Both the position numbers and the translations under genes were made by a program. From Chamaelirium japonicum (taxonomy: Eukaryota; Streptophyta; Magnoliopsida; Liliales; Melanthiaceae): a stretch of DNA of 64,000 bases. Each line of letters opens with the position of its first letter. Position 1 is the stretch's first letter. The notes beneath the pieces were generated by a model. It worked only from the letters and a program-made list of their open reading frames with translations. It did no database searches and was not told the DNA's origin. This document shows positions 1 through 14,866 of this stretch, piece by piece. Location: contig OX393549.1 in the NCBI GenBank assembly GCA_947650365.1, forward strand, positions 24,931,351 through 24,995,350, written 5' to 3'.

Positions 1-1735
1 TGTAGCCAAAATATAAAGAGTCACATAGTAAGAAACGGTCCCACTCGGGATCCTTATTCATAAAGTAGATTACGAGATGGTCCAAATAGGGCCCATACTA
101 GTTAACGAGGTCGATTATATTAATTTAGTCGACCTTGTCAATTGGAGTGGGCCCTACTTGGATTCCTCTTGTATTAATAGGACCCATCCTAACTATGTGA
201 CTATATATTTTGGCCACATATATACGGATGTTAATATCACCCCTTTGACATAAAAATATACCCTTTATGCTATAGTCGACGATATATGTTAACAAGAATG
301 GGACCCTCTTGGACTCCATCGATAATCTATTGTAAGAATAAGCATCTCATAATAGTGGAATCACTCCAAACTATGGGATACTTTATATTTTACATATATA
401 TATATATATATATATACGGGTGTTAAAGTCACCCCTTTGATATATAAATGTTTCCACTATAATATCGTCGACCTTGTTAAATGGAGTGATCCCCATTTGG
501 ACTCCTCTCATCATCTACTATATGAATAAGGATCCTACAGTAGTATAACTTCTTCGAGCTATGTGACTCTTTATATTTTGGTCACTTAGATGTAGGTGCG
601 ACAGCAATCCATTTAACACATAAATATACCGTCCTATAATATTATTGACCTTGTCAATTGGAGTAGGTCTTATTTGGACTACTCTCAAAATCTACTATAT
701 AAATTAGGATCCCACAATAATGGGACCCTTCCTAGTTATGTTATACTTTATATTTTGGCCATATAAATATGGGTGTTAAAGTCATCTTTTTGACACATAT
801 ATATACCACCCTATAATATAGTTGACCTTATCAATTTGAGTAGGCCCCATATAGACTCCTTATGTAATTTACTGTATGAATAAGGATCCGACAATAATGG
901 GAACCACCCTTGTTGTGGGACTTATATTTTAGCCACATAGATACAGGTGTTAAAGTCACCCCTTTGACACATTGATGTACCCCTATATAATGTAATCGAC
1001 CTTGTTATCTAGTATGGGCCCTACTTGGATCCTCTCGTAATCTACTACATGAATAAGAAACCCACAATAGTGGGATCCCTTCTAGTTATATAACTCTTTA
1101 TATTTTTATCACACAGATGCTTGTATTAAAGTCACACCTTTTACATATAGACTAACCCCTCTATAATATCGTCGATCTTGTCAACTAGAGTGAACTCTAC
1201 TAGGACTCTTCTCATAATATACTACTAGAATAAGGATCCCACAATAGTAGAACCCCACCTATCTATGAGACTATTTACATTTTGGCCAACAGATATGGGT
1301 ATTAAATTTACCACTTTGACACAAAGATGTACCCCTCTATTGTGTGGTCGACCTTGTCAACTAGAATGGATTCACTTGGACTCCTTTCGTAATCTATTAT
1401 ATAAATAAGGATCCCATAATAGTAGGACCTTTCCTAATTATAGGAATCTTTATATTTTGTCTACACAGATACGGGTGTTAAAGTCACATTTTTGATAAAT
1501 AGATATACCCCATATAATGTAGTCGACCTTGTCAACTAGAGTGGGCGTCATTTGGACTCCTCTTGTAATCTTCTATATAAATATAGATTCCATAATAGTA
1601 GGACCCCACTTAGCTATAAGGATCCTACAATAGTGGGACCCATTATAGTTATTGGACTCTTTATATTTTGGCTATCCATATTCGAGTGTTAAAGTCATCC
1701 TTAGACACATTGATGTATCCTTATATAATGTAACC
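1..1735. repeat. satellite-like tandem array, ~175-bp unit, with an orientation switch
   Basis: Nine units can be followed by the anchor cgaccttgtcaa (or variants) at about 130, 277, 469, 646, 823, 997, 1173, 1349 and 1524. After the first two, the spacing is 174-177 bp. Each unit also carries a 'tttatattttggccac' block and a 'gggtgttaaagtcacccc' block. The first ~110 bases are the same unit in reverse complement (tgtagccaaaatataaagag), so the array has a head-to-head junction near 110-130. Units are diverged and contain no ORF. The array may continue left of the window. The same unit recurs at 28036-28558. Confidence 0.85.
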
Positions 1736-2515
1736 CTTACGTATGCATAAGAATTTCAGGGTTGTAATAATCCCATTAGATTATTTTTGGCAAAGTACCA
1801 AGCATAGCATATGATCCAACCATGATCATCCATAAAAAAACAGAAAACAGCTTTCAGTTAGGTCACTCGTCGGTTTGTACAAACACCAATCAAACACATA
1901 CATACGATGAAGCATTAGGTTCGTGAAATCCTCTTCCTGCTTTGGCGTCCAAACAAACTCCGCATCTTTCCTCAGGGCGAATGATTAAAATCGGATGCTA
2001 GCCTGTGAGATAAAAAAATTGGTGTGCTGGAGCCGGCCCTGCAGACTACGTAACCCAAAGCATACAGTTACAGAAATGAAAACCTGGAGCAATCTGTAGC
2101 AAAATATCAAAGTACCCATATAAACTGCTTCATTGTTCATAGATTTGCATCCATATATGGGAGAGAGGAAGAGATCGAGAGAGATCGAGTGAGAGACCTG
2201 TTCACAGGCGCCGACCCCGACCCCGCTGGCAACAGCATAGGACTGCTTTTCTTCCTTTGGGCATTGAGTTTTTGATGTTGTCCCTATCGATCATTCAATA
2301 AAATGAGCCCAAGCCAGATACTTATCGGATTTTAAAATCTTATAGGATTTTTAAAACAAACAAAGGGCACTGTAAACCTGTAGGCAGATTATAGGTCCAA
2401 CCCATAAAGGTTTTCAAAAATCAATATTGCAGGCTGTCGACACTGCTTTATTGTTTATTGTTTACTTTAATCAAGTTAGCATAAATTTTTCAACTTACAT
2501 TTTGGATCAGCAGAT
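1736..2515. other. non-coding stretch, nothing recognised
   Basis: No convincing coding sequence, RNA gene or element end is visible. A short minus-strand stretch near 1915-1990 faintly resembles the F-x-W motif between reverse transcriptase and RNase H of Gypsy elements, but it is too short to call. Confidence 0.5.
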
Positions 2516-2690
2516 AACGATTTTGTTCCAACCTCCTTAATGAAGTTGAAGCATTCCCCTCTCTCATTGGTCCATTTCGAGGACTTTTGGTCATTTCACT
2601 ATAATGAATAGTATGAAATGACACAAATACCACTTAAATGGAGTGAGGGGAATGCTCCAACCTCTTTAAAGAGGTTGGAACAAAATCGTT
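2516..2690. mobile_element. foldback MITE (~175 bp)
   Basis: The left end begins aacgattttgttccaacctc and the right end is its reverse complement (gaggttggaacaaaatcgtt). The inverted repeat extends inwards past 'gcattcccct' on both arms, giving a stem of about 45-80 bp with mismatches. There is no coding capacity and no clear target-site duplication, so the superfamily is not assigned. Confidence 0.7.
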
Positions 2691-3774
2691 CTCGGATTAG
2701 CATGCTTCAAAATGAATACTGATATTAAGATAAGTGATATGAAGAGAAAAAAGATTAAAAAAGAGGGGCAGCTCTAAATGAGAAATGAACATAGGTACAA
2801 CTCTGATTACATCGGATCAAACATAAACCCAAATACAAAATCTCAAACTCCAAACCACATTGGCATCAAACAAAACTATGATGTCACAAAATCAAAATCA
2901 TAAATCATAAATCATAAACACAGATGAAAATAGAGAAAGAGATGTCGTATTTGCTTGCCACAAATTTCAACACAACCCAACTCAGCCTTCTTGCACTCGG
3001 ACGATCGGATTATATAGTATAAGGTGGATATTTGAAGTGCTTAGATTTATCATGTATTCGAAACAAAAGGACAACCCAACATATCAAAACCCACAGCCCA
3101 ATCCATAAATACTTTCCCCATCTGCTCCCATATTCTATTCTGATAAAGTGTAGGCTCTTGTTGCCTTGGCGTTTAGGTATAAGATTATCCCATCAAAACA
3201 TTTTCCAAATTAGTGTAGGTTTTTGTTTCATCGCTGCCAATCAGCAATTGAAATACTCTTCGTGTTGGTTTGAACTCTTTTTCCCTCATCTTGATCTTAT
3301 ACTCTAACTCTTCAATCAATGAACTCGCCCTTCACTTCATCCTATCAATATCAGTATATCATAGAGAAGAGCTTAAACCCTTCGCTTTGGCAAAACATCA
3401 ATCATGATAACTGCAAGTTAAATATAGATCAATATAGAACCACAGTTGTCCGATGCAAAGCAAATGGAAAGCCTAAGTCACTAAAGTGTGGTCTGATATT
3501 GCTTGTGCCGATCAAGGTATCTCAATGGCAAAGATTAACGGGTAGAACAACAGTAATTCAAATATTAATGGCCTACATTTGTGGCTTAAGAATTGCATCC
3601 GGATTTAGCCACACAATATTAATGCTTTTCCTTTTATTCCCTGCTAATTAAAGATATGAAAAGTGGAGGAAAATCAGCCACACAATTTTTCGGACGGGAA
3701 TTTGAGAGGATTTTTTTGGAATGGAATTCAAAGGGGAAATTTGTTGCCATGGAAACGTGTGAACTAAAAGCTTG
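2691..3774. other. non-coding stretch, nothing recognised
   Basis: Short open frames at 3032-3307 and 3319-3651 show no recognisable domain or gene structure. I treat them as chance. Confidence 0.5.
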
Positions 3775-3940
3775 GGCATTTAGTAGAATAGGAGATGGGC
3801 AAGGAAATGTATGAACTGAATCAAATGCATGAGATGGGTAAGAAAATGCATGATGCAAGGAAACGTATGAACTGGAGATGGTTGGGCATTTAGTCGAACA
3901 GGAGATGGGCAAGGAAACGTATGAACTGAATCAAATGTAG
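3775..3940. repeat. short direct repeats (~54 bp, two full copies plus a partial)
   Basis: The block containing gagatgggcaaggaaa and cgtatgaactgaatcaaatg occurs at about 3775-3828 and 3884-3940, with a degenerate partial between them. No coding function is apparent. Confidence 0.65.
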
Positions 3941-5384
<1,444 letters not shown>

Positions 5385-5429
5385 ATCGGTGAGGTGCCGC
5401 ACTTACCGCATGCCGCATTATAGCATTTC

Positions 5430-5703
<274 letters not shown>

Positions 5704-5707
5704 TCTC

Positions 5708-5741
<34 letters not shown>

Positions 5742-5791
<50 letters not shown>
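5742..5791. repeat. (TA)n microsatellite, ~50 bp
   Basis: TA tract preceded by (CT)n at 5700-5741. It forms the right border of the foldback element region. Confidence 0.95.
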
Positions 5792-5794
<3 letters not shown>

Positions 5795-6602
5795 AAGGGA
5801 CGATGGTTTTGTGCTGACTAGACAAAACGAAACCAAAAGTTAACTAGATAAAAACAAACGCTACCTAGACAAAAAAATTTCCATAAATTTTCTCCCGCTC
5901 TCGCGCGATCAGTTTTAGAATTGGTAAGGTCTACAGCTCGTAAAAACCTATAGTTAAACTATGTATGGTTGATAGTATAAGAATGCACCTTGGTACGTAC
6001 CTTAGTACATGTTCTGATTACAGAACAGAGAGCCATGGCTACATGGTAATCCACTTGAGTGGGAGACTCAAGGGACTGGTCCCATGTAACCTAAATACGT
6101 TCGCAACTCTGATTAGGGTTGGTCGTCATATCAGGATAAGCTGTTGGGATGATAGTGCATGGGTGTCTCCACCACGGTCATTACCAGACACAGTGTCTAT
6201 GGCCGACCGGAACCAACATGGTACATAGATCGGTGAGCAGACACCGGTGCACTAAGCCGTGTTTCTGCTTAGGGTAAAACGGTCCTAAACCCTAAGGAAC
6301 CATGTCTGGTGGACTAACCAGTTGTGTGGTGCTTTGGTGCACCAATGTGTAAGGATCCGGATACAGTGATTCAAAACCACGGTGTACTGGGTTACCCGGC
6401 TGGCGTTGCATTAGCAAGTCACTCTTGCAGGCCATCCACACCCCTAATGGGAGGTGCATTCCTTGGTCTGACCTACGTCGTATTAAACCCTTGCTAGGTT
6501 GTCATCAGTTGGACTGGTGACAGGTCCGGTTACTCGGCGGAGTAATCGGAGGTACGATGTAGGTGGTCAACCTAGAAGGAATCGAGTCATATAAGCACTC
6601 GA

Positions 6603-7410
6603 CACTGGCGGAGCTAGGAATTCACTCCAGTGGGGGCGACCTTTGCTTGGATTTAAAAGTTTTATCCAATGTCTACCAACAAAGGATTTGAATTGACTAC
6701 AAAAAAATTTCGCTCAGTTCATAGGAACACAAAAATCTTTCATTGAAAAAAATATTATACAAAAAATCATGAAGAACTATCTGGAGAGAGAGAGAGAGAG
6801 AGTACGGTTTCAGTCGACGCTACATATGGGCCGCACTTGCCGATCGTGTCGTCGACCACAGTTTTCAAACAAAGGATGGCAGGAGTGGATATGAACGGAG
6901 TCTCGGAGAATACAATTCGAGTCCTGAGATTGTGCGAGGCTACCGCGAGATAGTCGTGAGACAAACGAGAGAAATGAACACTGATTTTTTTGGGGGGTAA
7001 ATTACACTTTACCCACTTAAAATTAGCTCAAAAATATTTAAACCCCTTAATTTATTTTGTTCAATATGGCCCCCTAAAGTTTGAAATGTAGCATATACAC
7101 CCTTTTGTCAACTACTTTATTTTCTCATTTGGTAATCTCTTATAAGATGAAAACTTAATTGAAAGGGGTAAAATGTAGTTCTTAAACTATTGTGGGGTTA
7201 AGTGTCTTGAGCTAAACTTCAGGGGGCAAAGTGTACTGTCATTGACAAACCAGACCCATGAAGATCTTGGTGTGAAAGCACTGAACCCATCTCTACTTCA
7301 TTGGTGGATTGTCAATATGTTTGTTGACAGAGATTGTACAAATAGTATTTTTTTTTCTAATCTCAGTGAGGGAAGCTGCCCCCACTGGTCCTATATTGGT
7401 TCCACCCCTG
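6603..7410. mobile_element. non-autonomous hAT transposon inserted in the 5' LTR
   Basis: The 3' LTR reads straight across this position, so the insertion is directly visible. It is flanked by the 8-bp duplication gcactcga (6595-6602 and 7411-7418). Ends are cactggcggagctagga on the left and, as reverse complement of the right end, caggggtggaacc; both arms contain agtgggggc. Eight-base duplications and CA-G-GG ends fit the hAT superfamily. The interior has no transposase. A possible nested MITE lies at about 6993-7240. Confidence 0.85.
6993..7240. mobile_element. possible nested MITE within the hAT element
   Basis: The left end (gggggtaaattacactttac) and the reverse complement of the right end (gacagtacactttgccccct) are similar. 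The interior is AT-rich and non-coding. No target-site duplication was identified, so the boundaries are approximate. Confidence 0.4.
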
Positions 7411-8288
7411 GCACTCGAGTCTGACGGTATTCTCCACTGCTCGAGTTACATCATGACACCAAGTCTACCATACTAAGTGGAGAGCAGGGGTATGTAGGAG
7501 AACATAGTAAGTTCGAGGGGATTAGAGTGCAGCCTGCGTCGCACTCTGGGTAGCCATGCAAGTTAACTAAGACTCAGAGGATCGATGGTACACTCAGGTA
7601 GTATGTCGATCGAGTCTAAGTTGGAAGCCATGATACCTGGTCCCTGATGGTTCTACCTTATCCATATTATGTACGGTCCTTGTACCATCCTCGAAACACA
7701 GGACACAGTAAGAGGAAGCGAGTAGTCCAAGCCTCTGCTCCGTGAGTGCTTCGCACTAGTGCAAGCTAGATGCGTAGCTACGTGTGTGCACTAAGGGAAA
7801 ACCCTAGGTTAGTATAGAGACGTATGTAGCAATTCCTTGCCATAAGTGGACTTTGCCACATGGGTGCGATGCACTGGGACATGTTGAAGTTGACTAGTTG
7901 ACTTCACTAGGGGCACCCTACAGGAACCTCAGAGAATAGTGAAATCACTAGTGCACTTCACATATGTGTGCCTTGTAAAGTCTCATACACGAGGAACGAC
8001 CAACTAGTAACGTAAGGGCATTTTGGTCATAACATGCGCCACTATGCACTAGGGGGGCCGACCCTAAGTGTTGGGAGACTGGTCAAGGCTGACCCCCTTT
8101 GTTATCAGAGGTTGTTGCCTTCAATGAAAGGGGCCAGTCATGAGGCATAAAAAATGGGCTGATTTTGACCATTTTCAAAACTAAGAAAGAGATAGAGATT
8201 AAGGAGAGATAAAATTAGAGATATATAGGAAGAGGTTTGAATTAATCGAACCTTATCCGTACTAGTCTTATCCATAAGGATAGGTCGG

Positions 8289-8300
8289 TCCTATATAAGG
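8289..8300 (+). promoter_or_regulatory. TATA box of the 5' LTR
   Basis: The motif tcctatataagg lies in a sequence conserved in the 3' LTR (16443-16454). It is the most likely core promoter of the element. Confidence 0.6.
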
Positions 8301-9027
8301 GAAAAGGGGAGAGGGGGGTCAGCGATACATTATGCCATAGGGAAACCCCAGCCGCCTCCTCTCCTTTTTTCTCTTCTCTTCTCTCGTTTCTCTCTCCCTC
8401 GCTTGCGCCATTGGATGGTGACTCGTCTTCCTTGCATGGTGTTTTGTAGAAGGAGAAGGCTCGTTGGATGGAAGCACTCAGAGATCCATTGATGAGGTGT
8501 CGTTCATCGTGCGAGATCGAGTGAACTAGAAGGCATCTCCCACATGCTTTTACTATTCAGAATATGCACAGAAAATCAGTGATGTTTCTGCGATTATGGG
8601 AGCTACAGAACTCCAAATGATGTGAAATAACTTGCAAAAGTTGCATCTCGAAGTTCTCTACTTGCAGTCTAAAATTCAGCCCAATCTGAGTTCGGTGCAG
8701 AATGTTATAGCTATTTCACCGAAGGTATATCGAGCAGATCCGAGCCCGTCTCCATCGATAAAGAAGAAACTTGTCGTGGTTAAAGAATCCGCACGCAGGT
8801 ATAATCTCTAACTTGTAGATCTAGCATAGATAGAACATGCATGCATGCTAGATTGTTCTCTCGCGTTAGATCGACGTTAGGGGTTCATGTATTTGCCATG
8901 CTAGATTCATACACGCACATGCAGATCGTTTCAATAAAAGTTTTGATATGTAACGTACACCGCTCTGGGTGTTCAGACCTACTCTTTGCTTCCGCTATGG
9001 GTTTTTACCACGGAATTAAGTTCAACA

Positions 9028-9041
9028 ATTAGTATCAGAGC
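9028..9041 (+). other. primer-binding site
   Basis: attagtatcagagc follows directly after the LTR end. It differs from the common initiator Met-tRNA site (attggtatcagagc) at one base. Confidence 0.85.
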
Positions 9042-12000
9042 TACGCTAGTGGTGTGCGTTTCATGCTTTTCATGAAACCGTCATGTACACGCATGAATAG
9101 TAGGTACCGCCATCAGGGTTCTATGAGTAGATCATGTATAGTAGATATTGTATGTTCTATGAATTGTTTTTACAGGGTGCCACTTCTAAAATAATCTGGA
9201 CGTGTAATTGCTTACTACCGGGGGTCGGATCCCATGCTAGTTAATATGTCTGGATGTGTTTTTCTTCTATGTGTGGATAGGTTTTAGAGTCATAGTCGGG
9301 CAAGTAATGGAGGTTGACCACCCTTGATTCCCAGGCTTTTTGCTAGGTTTGTTTTTCTTTTTTTTCTAGGAAATTATGTACAAGAGAGCACTTGCTCAAA
9401 GTTTACTAGATCTTTTTCGGTTACATATTGAATAGGAGGACCTACCGTGGAGATCCACCACCGGGAGGACGAGTAGAACCTTGGAGGACGATGGTGATCC
9501 AGCAAAGCATACACGATGATGGCAAAGGGTAGAAAGAATTAGGAGATCGTATACAGAGGCTTATACCAGATCGAGGAACCTTGCGAAGGAGATAAAGAGC
9601 CTGTGTTGTGCCAGTCAGGTTCAAGGGTCGGATCCTGAACTTGATTCAGTTGTGTGGTTGTTTCTTTCAAGAGTTCTTTATGTTTCTATAGAGAACCCTG
9701 ATGTGATAATTTTATTATCTGTGTTAGAGGGATGCCTTTTCCCCTTGGGTCCAAGCGACCTTATTAGGATAGGATTCCACTAGTGATGCCTATTATTTAA
9801 TTGAATCTTGATGATAGAATAAATTCCTCATATTTGGTTATACCACCATTAGGTCAACACCCGATTAGTCAGGTGTACCTATTTAGCCAGCATCGAAACC
9901 TAGAATGAGTTGAAATTCTACTATGACATCAATCGTCAAATTTATAACTGAGGCACCATGGTAGTGGGAGACCTTTTTTGTTTGTCTGATCTTAGGCTAG
10001 GCTCCAGGGCATTAGCGTGATAGCCAGGTTTGCGGAGCATCGATGTTCTTGGGATATGTAATGTGACCCTTGAGTGGAGAAATCCACTTGAGGCAGGGAC
10101 TATGATATTCCGATATCGATTAATGCTTCGTGAAAAGCTTGAAACGCTAGTGGGAGCATGGTATGACCAGGGTCTAGTGTATAGGTTGTCGTGACCTTAG
10201 TGTACACTCATACTTGCATAAAATAACCCTCAACTATAATAAGGGATATGTAAGAGGACTCATCGAGATCTTCTAGCCTCCATAACCAACTGCTTTGTGT
10301 CTGGGTGGAATGGTATAGCTCGACACCCCCTAGGATGAGGGTTATATTTTTTCATGCCAGATGAGTTATCTGTCTCCTTTGGGATATAGTGGTTACGGGG
10401 TGAGGAGAGAAGGGCTTTTTATCCCACCCTAGTGGGAGCCGCATGAACTCTCATGCTGTAATAGCTTAGTCTTGTGGGTAAGCATCCGAAGTGGATGTGA
10501 GGCATCCATTGCTCAGACAATGGGGATCATGTGGCACTGGCCAAAAGGATAACCATGTCCATCAAAGCCCTTAGTTGGTAGATTTGGATAGGGTTAAGGA
10601 AAAGACCTGTATGAGCGGATGACACTGCACCACGCCCCCTAAGGCGGATGTATTCGATTCTGAGATCTCACATACATAGTTAATTAATCCATAGAGGTGT
10701 CTTCGCTGTGAGGGTAGCGTTGGTATTTGGATATAATTAGCTTGTTTTCAAAATCTATAAAATGAGTTTTTTCTGCATTCTTTTATTCAACCATATAGTT
10801 CCCCCCGCTATCCCATAAGAGAACTAGTTATCGGGTCTCTAAATACGTAGAGCGGAAGCGCTATCTTTAGCTTATGCTTAGGGTAGGAAACATACATTGG
10901 CTTTTAATCTTCATATCCCTGTACCAGACCTAACGGGTCTAGATGTCACTAGGGCACTAACTAGGGCATATAACGACTAACCAGAGTCTAAGGAGATGTG
11001 CAAGTGCTATGTTATAACAGACTTGCGGACAACTCTTTAGAAGCAAGTCAGAGATATGTCGGGTCTTCTCAAATAAAGTTTTACTTGCATTAGATATCTG
11101 GAAGGCAAAGTCAGTAGACTTATCGCTTTTCCACCAAGATACTTGTCGGTACCGAGATGTCTGAGAGTATGCCTATTCGGTAACACATCTATGAGTTCCA
11201 GATCGAACTAGATTCAAAAGACATGGTGCCAGATGACGAGGTGGTAGAAGATGTCTGTCTTGCATCCTTGTTTGGAACCTTCGAAGGCGTTGTCAGAGAC
11301 TTTAGCTTTAATAAGCTAGAGATGATAATCGTAGAACTTCTAAGGAGCTTTCCAGGAGACAAAGGATGGGATCAAGATTAAAAGCAATGTCTTTAGTGCT
11401 TAACCTAGGTCTTCTTTAGAAGTACCTAAGGGAGTAACTTATCAGAGATCTAAAAGTATTCTAGTGTAGAAACTGGTATAGACTCCTAAGTCTGGTGACG
11501 CCAAGGACGAAAGTGTTTCCGCTGTGGCGAGAATAGGGGGTATTTGAAGATTGAGTATAGTCTCAGGGTGTTAGGGGTTAAGTCACTATTTAGTAGTAGT
11601 TCTTTTGCTTCTTAAAATATAGACTTCGTATCTACAGAGATTCAAGGAAAGCAAAAAACTACTTTATGGTGAAGTAATCCTAACATAGGTACTAATGCTA
11701 TAAGCCGCTGTGGATACTGTCAGATATGTTATCTTAGCCTTTTGAAAATAAGGATTTTGATATTTAAAGATTTAGTTATGTTTCCTCCTTGGTAAATAAA
11801 GTTTTAGTTTTAGAGAGCACCGTAAGTGTGTATCTTAAACTGAATAGATAGTTTATTACTAGAGGAATATATCAGAATAATCTCTTTGTATTTAATCCTA
11901 ATTCGGAAATAGATTTCATGACAGCTACAGCGTCTAATTGAAATTCATCTAAATCCTTCGGAGAAGCTATCCCATTTGTGACCCCTCTGATTTAGATATT

Positions 12001-14850
12001 TTGCCTCAGATAAATTCAGAGGTAATAAAAGGCCGAGTTTCTATTCACATATTCATCAGAGATCCTTCTATAATATATGAGTGTTATCTGGAAGGCAGAA
12101 TAACTAAAAGGGCTACTATGGTATTGGTCTTAGTTAATTTTTGATATCTATGGTTCCAAGAGCGTCCAAACAATAGGAGTCTCTTTGATTTAATTGAAGA
12201 AACGAGAATCTATCGGACGGGTTCCATAGGGTCCTATGGGAGCATGGGATTGTCTTCCAGTTAAATGCTCCAAGGATAACACGTCAGAATGAAGTCTCCG
12301 AGAAAAGGAATAGGAGCCTATATGACATGGTCCGTAGTATGATAAATATTACCAAGTGTAATACCCACCTTCTGGTGGGATTATACCTTAAAACAGTAGC
12401 TTATATCTAAAACTATCTCTCATCTAGATCAGTGCCTCAAACCTATAGAGAGTTATGGTCTAAGCGAAAGCTGATACTAGAGTATCTCGAAATATAGGGT
12501 TCTCCTACACTTGTATGGAAGGACAAGAGGGATGAGATGGTGATGAAGTTCTAGGTATATCTGTTTATAGGTTACCCTAAGGAGGCATAAGATAGCTTAT
12601 TCTATGATCTTGAGGTTTAGAAGGTAATTGTTTCTACGAACACCATCTACCTAGACCATGATTATATTATAGACCATAAGTTTACCGGTAAGGTAGTTCT
12701 GGGTGAACTACTGGCTACTGGTAGAAAGTGCATATCTGAAAACGTAGTGGGAGTAGATGATACAAGAAACTAGTATACCAGACACTGCAGAAATGATTCA
12801 CTTTATACCACCACCACCTCGTTGTTGTGGGAGCATCAGAGCTTCTGATAGATACTATAGAGAAACTTCGATAGTTAATCCAGAGTTTTAGGAGAATGAT
12901 CCCTAGAGCTATGAAGAAGTAGTAGGAGCTTCTAACAGCTCTGACTGACAAAAGACCATAGAGACAAGCTTGCATTAATGTCCCTTAGAACTGTCTCGAC
13001 TCTTATTACACTGTCACCCTCAAACCTATAGAGAGTTATGGTCTAAACGAAAGCTGACACTATAGTGTCTCGAAATATAGGGTTCTCCTACACTTGTGTG
13101 GAAGGACAAGAGGGATAAGATGGTGAAGAAGTTCCAGGTATATCTGTTTATAGGTTACCCTAAGGAGGCATAAGGTGGACTATTATATGATCTTGAGGTT
13201 TAGATTGTAATCGTTTCTACGAACACCATCTACCTAGACCATGATTATATTATAGACCATAAGTTTACCGGTAAGGTAGTTCTGGGTGAACTACTGGGTA
13301 CTGGTAGAAAGTGCACATCTGAAAATATAGTGGGAGTAGATGATACAAGAAACTAGTATACCAGACATTGCAGAAATGATTCACTTTGTACCACCACCAC
13401 CTCGTTATTGTGGGAGCATCAGAGCTCCTGATAGATACTATAGAGAAACTTCGATAGTTAATCCAGAGTTTTAGGAGAATGATCCCTAGAGCTATGAAGA
13501 AGTAGTGGGAGCTTCTGACAGCTCTAACTGACAAAAGACCATAGAGGTAACCTTACATCAATGTCCCTTAGAACTATCTCGACTCTTATTACATTGTCGC
13601 CCTTTTGGGGTGTAGGGGGTGTATAAGAAGAGGACTTAGTTAAGACTTAAAAAGCTAGATTAATTGTCAAAGAAGAAGGGATTGACTATGTCGAAACCAT
13701 CTCATTGGTAGCTATGTCTAAGTCTATTTCGGATCCTATTAATCCATCGCAGTCCATTATAGTTGGGAGATCTGGTTGATAAATATCAAGACAGTTATTC
13801 CCTAACAAAAATTTGAAAAGGACATATGGATGATGCAGCCCCAGGCTTTGTGTCAGTAGGTCAGGAAGATATGGAATGCAAGTTGCAAAGGTCCATTTAT
13901 GGACTGATACAAGCATCCAAGTTACAATATCTATTTTGATCAAGAGAATCCGCTCACACGGATTTGATCAGAATGAGGATAAACCAAGTGGGTACAAGAA
14001 AGGTGAAATAGCTACAAGGGTGTTTGTAGTACTTTACGTTAATGATATTTTACTGATTGAAAATGACGTAAGAATATTATTTACAGTAAAGGTTTGTAGT
14101 CATCACAATTCGATGTGAAAGACCCAGGTGAGGCGAGTTATGTTCTGGAAATCAAGGTAACTCGAAATTACCAGAGTAAGGTTCTCTTGCTATCACAGGC
14201 TACGCATAAAGATAAGATTCTAGCCAGATTCGGTTTACAAGACTAGATATCTATTGTGTAGTAGGATTCATAGGTCAGTTTCAGTCAAACCTGGGTCCAG
14301 ATCATTGGACTAATGTGAAGGGTATACTCAGAAGTCCTCATCAAGTGAGGATTGTGAGTTAGCTTGCACTTCACAGATCCTGATATTGATTGGACACACA
14401 GGGTCTGACTTTGGTATCAGATGTGCGTTCCAGAGAATTGATTTTAGGAATTATTTTTATCTTGGGATTAGAAGCGGTAGTTGGTAGAGTGTGAAGCAAG
14501 TGCATCACATACTCCACCACAAAGATTAAGCACATTGTTGCATGCGAGGTAGTCTACCAGGTGGTATGGCTTAGGAAGTTCTTAGAGAACTTAGGACGCA
14601 TACCAGAGGCTCAGTTATCTGTTGTTGCAACAGAAGAGCGATAAGCAAGGTCCAAGGAGACTAGGCACCACAATGAGGGGAAACCCATCAAGTACAAACT
14701 CAACTTGATCTGACAGTTATATGAGGAAATGCAAGTAGCAATATTGAAGTGGCATCTACAGATAATGTTGTCAATTCCTTTAGGGAATTCTTGCAAAGGC
14801 TTTTGGGCAGCATGTAGAAGCTACGGAGCTCAACATCATTTTTTCTCGTT
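9042..14850 (+). pseudogene. decayed Copia gag-pol
   Basis: No long open frame survives in this internal region. Landmarks in order are: a degenerate nucleocapsid zinc knuckle near 11514-11545 (CFRCGENRG; the His and last Cys are lost); the reverse transcriptase thumb region near 13830-13910, containing CKLQRSIYGL; and the RT active-site block at about 13960-14060. In that block the usual YVDD is read as YVNDILLI, so one catalytic Asp is replaced. The C-terminal RNase H region is recognisable near 14380-14620. Integrase is expected between gag and RT, but I could not place its residues with confidence. Domain order and wording fit a Copia element of the Tork/Angela type. Frameshifts, stops and a 586-bp internal duplication make this a pseudogene. 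Confidence 0.75.
12433..13605 (+). repeat. 586-bp tandem duplication inside Copia pol
   Basis: The segment beginning ctcaaacctatagagagtta (about 12431) is repeated from about 13018. Both copies end near 'tgtcccttagaact..ctcgactcttattaca'. The copies differ by scattered substitutions, so this is a real old duplication rather than an assembly slip. Confidence 0.85.
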
Positions 14851-14866
14851 AGATCTAGTAGGAGAT
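14851..14866 (+). other. polypurine tract region
   Basis: agatctagtaggagat lies immediately upstream of the 3' LTR, where plus-strand priming occurs in LTR retrotransposons. Confidence 0.6.

Larger units (their letters stand above)
5913..9027 (+). repeat. 5' LTR of the first Copia element
   Basis: Starts ttttagaattgg (tgttagaattgg in the 3' LTR) and ends gttcaaca. It is 3115 bp; without the 808-bp hAT insertion and its 8-bp duplication it is 2299 bp, close to the 2306 bp of the 3' LTR. Substitutions and small indels separate the two LTRs, indicating an old insertion. Confidence 0.92.
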
